This document shows positions 21,456 to 23,162 of a stretch of DNA of 23,162 bases, one piece after another; position 1 is the stretch's first letter; every line of letters starts with the position of its first letter. The position numbers and the translations under genes are program-made. Location: the NCBI GenBank assembly GCA_958448635.1, contig CAUDEQ010000028.1, positions 1-23,162 of the forward strand, read 5' to 3'. The stretch comes from an uncultured Bacillota bacterium (lineage in GTDB: Bacteria > Bacillota > Clostridia > Peptostreptococcales > Anaerovoracaceae). The notes beneath the pieces are model-generated. The model did no database searches. It saw nothing but the letters and a program-made list of their open reading frames with translations, and was not told where the DNA came from.

Positions 21456-22856
21456 ATGGATATCACAAAATTAATTGGTGAAACAACAGAATATGATAAG
21501 AAGGTCGCGCTTGAAATAAGAAAACCCAAAAGCTGGTGCAAAAGCGTCAGCGCCTTTGCCAATACATCCGGAGGATCTTTGATTTTCGGTATTTCCGATG
21601 ATGGGAATATTGTTGGATTACATGATCCTGAAGGCGACGCTGAAAGAATCAGTGAAATAGTCAAGACAAGGTTAGATCCCATCCCGGAATTTCTCCTTCG
21701 TTTTTACGAATCAACGGATGGTAAAAGATTAGTCATACTTGACATCTATAAAGGCGACGAAACTCCATATTATTATTCCGGAGACGGTGTTTTAGAAGCA
21801 TATATTCGTGTCGGAAATGAAAGTGTGAAGGCAACTTCAACAGAATTGAAGAGGCTTGTTCTGCGCGGAAAAAACACTTCCTACGATTCTCAAAACTCTC
21901 ATTACAAGGCAAGCGATTATGCTTTTTCCAAGTTAAGAGAACGATATAAAAAATGGACTGGAAACAGCTTTGATGATAAGGATCTTATTTCTTTCGGACT
22001 GGCAAACGAACAGGGATATCTTACGAATGCCGGCGCTTTGCTTGCTGACAACAGCCCTATCCGATGGTCAAGAGTATTTTGTACAAGATGGAACGGGTTA
22101 AATAAAAGCGGTGGAACAATGGACGCTATAGATGATGCCGAATATTCGGGAAGCATCATTTCACTCATTGAAAACGGAGAAGCGTTCATCAAGCGAAACA
22201 ATCGCGTAATGTGGCGTAAAACAGATAACTCACGAGAGGAAATGCCTGAGTATGTGGAGCGCAGCTATCACGAAGCGCTCATAAACGGGCTGGCTCACCG
22301 CGACTATTTAATCAATGGAAGTGAAGTTCACATCGATATATACGATGACAGAATAGAAATTTATTCTCCCGGCGGCATGCCGGATGGTTCACTGATTCAG
22401 GAGCGAGATCCGCTTACTGTCCCCTCCACCAGAAGAAACCCTGTTCTCGCAGATATACTGAACAGACTCGGATATATGGAGAGGAAAGGCAGCGGATTCG
22501 AAAAAATCATCAGCGGTTATGAGGTTCAGATAAATTACAAAGAGGATAAAAAGCCAACATTCCGATCCGACCAATACCAGTTTACCGTCATTATGCCGAA
22601 CCTTAATTATGATGTCCCTCAAGTTGATACTCAAGTTGATACTCAAGATGACACTCAAGTTGATACTCAAGAGAACTTGGATTCTCAGATTATAAAATTG
22701 ATTCGACAGAATAATAAAATAACTACAGAACAAATGGCCATTGCTTTATGTGTAAGCATTAGTACAATTAAACGTCGAATTAAAAAAATGAAAAATGTAA
22801 CTTATATCGGACATGGATATAGTGGCCACTGGGAAATCACTGACACACCAAAATAA
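21456..22856 (+). CDS. AlbA_2 / RecG-like ATP-binding transcriptional regulator
   Basis: The 466-residue protein belongs to the COG2865 group. The N-terminal AlbA_2 (Schlafen-like) domain, about 1-120, contains KSVSAFANTSGGSLIFGISDDG and DPIPEF. A middle helical region follows. The HATPase_c_4 domain, ~260-370, has HEALINGLAHRDY and IYDDRIEIYSPGGMPDG, ending GYMERKGSGFEKI. A flexible (QVDT)n linker at ~389-404 leads to a C-terminal winged helix (IIKLIRQNNKITTEQMAIAL...STIKRRIKKM). Such proteins are common on mobile elements and near defence loci and are presumed DNA-binding regulators; the biochemical function is uncertain. The ATG at 21456 is chosen because the domain normally starts there and the predicted promoter lies at 21381. 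It has no clear ribosome binding site. An in-frame ATG at 21408 would add 16 residues. Confidence 0.82.
   Translation: MDITKLIGETTEYDKKVALEIRKPKSWCKSVSAFANTSGGSLIFGISDDGNIVGLHDPEGDAERISEIVKTRLDPIPEFLLRFYESTDGKRLVILDIYKGDETPYYYSGDGVLEAYIRVGNESVKATSTELKRLVLRGKNTSYDSQNSHYKASDYAFSKLRERYKKWTGNSFDDKDLISFGLANEQGYLTNAGALLADNSPIRWSRVFCTRWNGLNKSGGTMDAIDDAEYSGSIISLIENGEAFIKRNNRVMWRKTDNSREEMPEYVERSYHEALINGLAHRDYLINGSEVHIDIYDDRIEIYSPGGMPDGSLIQERDPLTVPSTRRNPVLADILNRLGYMERKGSGFEKIISGYEVQINYKEDKKPTFRSDQYQFTVIMPNLNYDVPQVDTQVDTQDDTQVDTQENLDSQIIKLIRQNNKITTEQMAIALCVSISTIKRRIKKMKNVTYIGHGYSGHWEITDTPK
22620..22667 (+). repeat. Four 12-bp tandem repeats in the AlbA_2 gene linker
   Basis: CAAGTTGATACT is repeated with a 12-bp period at 22620, 22632 and 22656, with one variant (CAAGATGACACT) at 22644, encoding QVDT-QVDT-QDDT-QVDT. 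The unit number does not affect the frame, so linker length can change by slippage. Confidence 0.9.
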
Positions 22857-22861
22857 TGTTC

Positions 22862-22896
22862 AAGGGACGGCAAAATCCAATTCTGCCGTCCCTTTT
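22862..22896 (+). terminator. Terminator of the AlbA_2 gene
   Basis: AAGGGACGGCA (22862-22872) pairs perfectly with TGCCGTCCCTT (22884-22894), followed by further T. It begins 6 nt after the stop codon. The plus-strand A/T flanks could also serve the minus-strand fragment on the right. Confidence 0.88.
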
Positions 22897-22904
22897 GGCA
22901 CTGT

Positions 22905-23141
22905 TTATTTCAATTTCTTTTTTATCACTCTAATACGCCTCGAAACACTTGGCTGAGTGAGATTCATCTTTTCTGCAATTTCTGTCTGTGATTTCTCTTC
23001 AAAGACATACATTGTCAGTATTTCTATTTCTGCGATGTTAAGATTTTTTATTTTCTTTACCAAGTTCGTATTTTCAATTTCCTCGATCCATCCATATCTG
23101 CTATCCTGTGTTAGAGCCCGCTGAAAACAGCCACTACGAGC
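22905..23141 (-). pseudogene. 5'-truncated sigma-70 region 4-like gene
   Basis: A minus-strand frame of 78 codons ends RYGWIEEIEN ... LNIAEIEILTMYVFEEKSQTEIAEKM ... TQPSVSRRIRVIKKKLK, a good sigma-70 region 4 helix-turn-helix like the small sigma factors of clostridial mobile elements. The frame is bounded by a TGA at 23142-23144. No ATG, GTG or TTG lies in the expected N-terminal part; the first TTG is 27 codons in. The sequence upstream of about residue 12 does not look like the family. The gene therefore seems to have lost its 5' half through a rearrangement near 23,110, or through an assembly join at the window edge. Confidence 0.5.
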
Positions 23142-23162
23142 TCAGTTAAATTGACCAATATG

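Noticed and set aside
22620..22667. CRISPR-like repeat array
   Set aside because: The 12-bp units are contiguous, have no spacers and are translated in frame as QVDT.

Overview
The window looks like chromosomal DNA from a low-to-mid GC Bacillota of the class Clostridia. The evidence is an HrcA-type CIRCE operator in front of clpB, strong AGGAGG-type ribosome binding sites, a DUF5685/J-domain operon, and the style of the prophage genes. Assignment to Anaerovoracaceae (Clostridiales Family XIII) is only an impression. No rRNA, tRNA or CRISPR array was seen.

Layout. (1) Bases 1-349 carry no gene but hold hairpins. (2) 350-1693 (-) is cca, the tRNA CCA-adding enzyme. (3) 1805-5283 (+) is a tight operon of an M20 amidohydrolase, a DUF5685 protein with a 12-residue tandem repeat, a J-domain protein with a Cys-rich tail, and a small polytopic membrane protein. 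It ends in a terminator shared with the convergent next block. (4) 5391-10811 (-) holds a two-component system (response regulator and histidine kinase, overlapping by 4 nt) followed by a MacB-like ABC exporter (ATPase and an 816-residue permease). The exporter promoter carries three 17-bp direct repeats, each built of two half-sites 11 bp apart, as expected for an OmpR-type regulator. The system probably senses an envelope stress or antimicrobial and induces the exporter. (5) 11035-13626 (-) is clpB, with a perfect CIRCE and a good sigma-A promoter. (6) 13942-16661 (+) holds a LuxR-type regulator without an ATPase domain, a shorter relative of its N-terminal half with no DNA-binding domain, and a small lipoprotein. 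A 31-bp near-perfect duplication of the LuxR gene's 3' end lies between the first two.

(7) From about 16.7 kb to the right end the DNA is accessory. A phage lysis cassette on the minus strand (r1t-type holin, Amidase_3/SH3 endolysin, small TM/coiled-coil protein) lies directly downstream of a tyrosine integrase/excisionase-like pair, and no capsid, tail or packaging gene is visible. Between them is an apparent short transcription unit with a strong extended -10, a perfect hairpin and a terminator whose 5' arm has an upstream competitor. That arrangement could attenuate read-through into the lysis genes. Further right are an orphan MazF-type toxin, about 690 bp of hairpin-rich DNA with no convincing gene, a divergent AlbA_2/RecG-like regulator with a QVDT repeat linker, and a 5'-truncated sigma-70-like gene at the edge. 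The integrase-to-edge segment is visibly more AT-rich than the block up to clpB.

The most interesting unexplained items are the attenuator-like leader before the lysis genes, the LuxR gene with its HTH-less partner, the 17-bp repeats at the ABC promoter, the pair of dispersed palindromes at 10.9 and 17.0 kb, and the four alternating GTTGGCTG/CAGCCAAC sites at 16.8-16.95 kb. All calls come from reading the sequence; no database or folding program was run.
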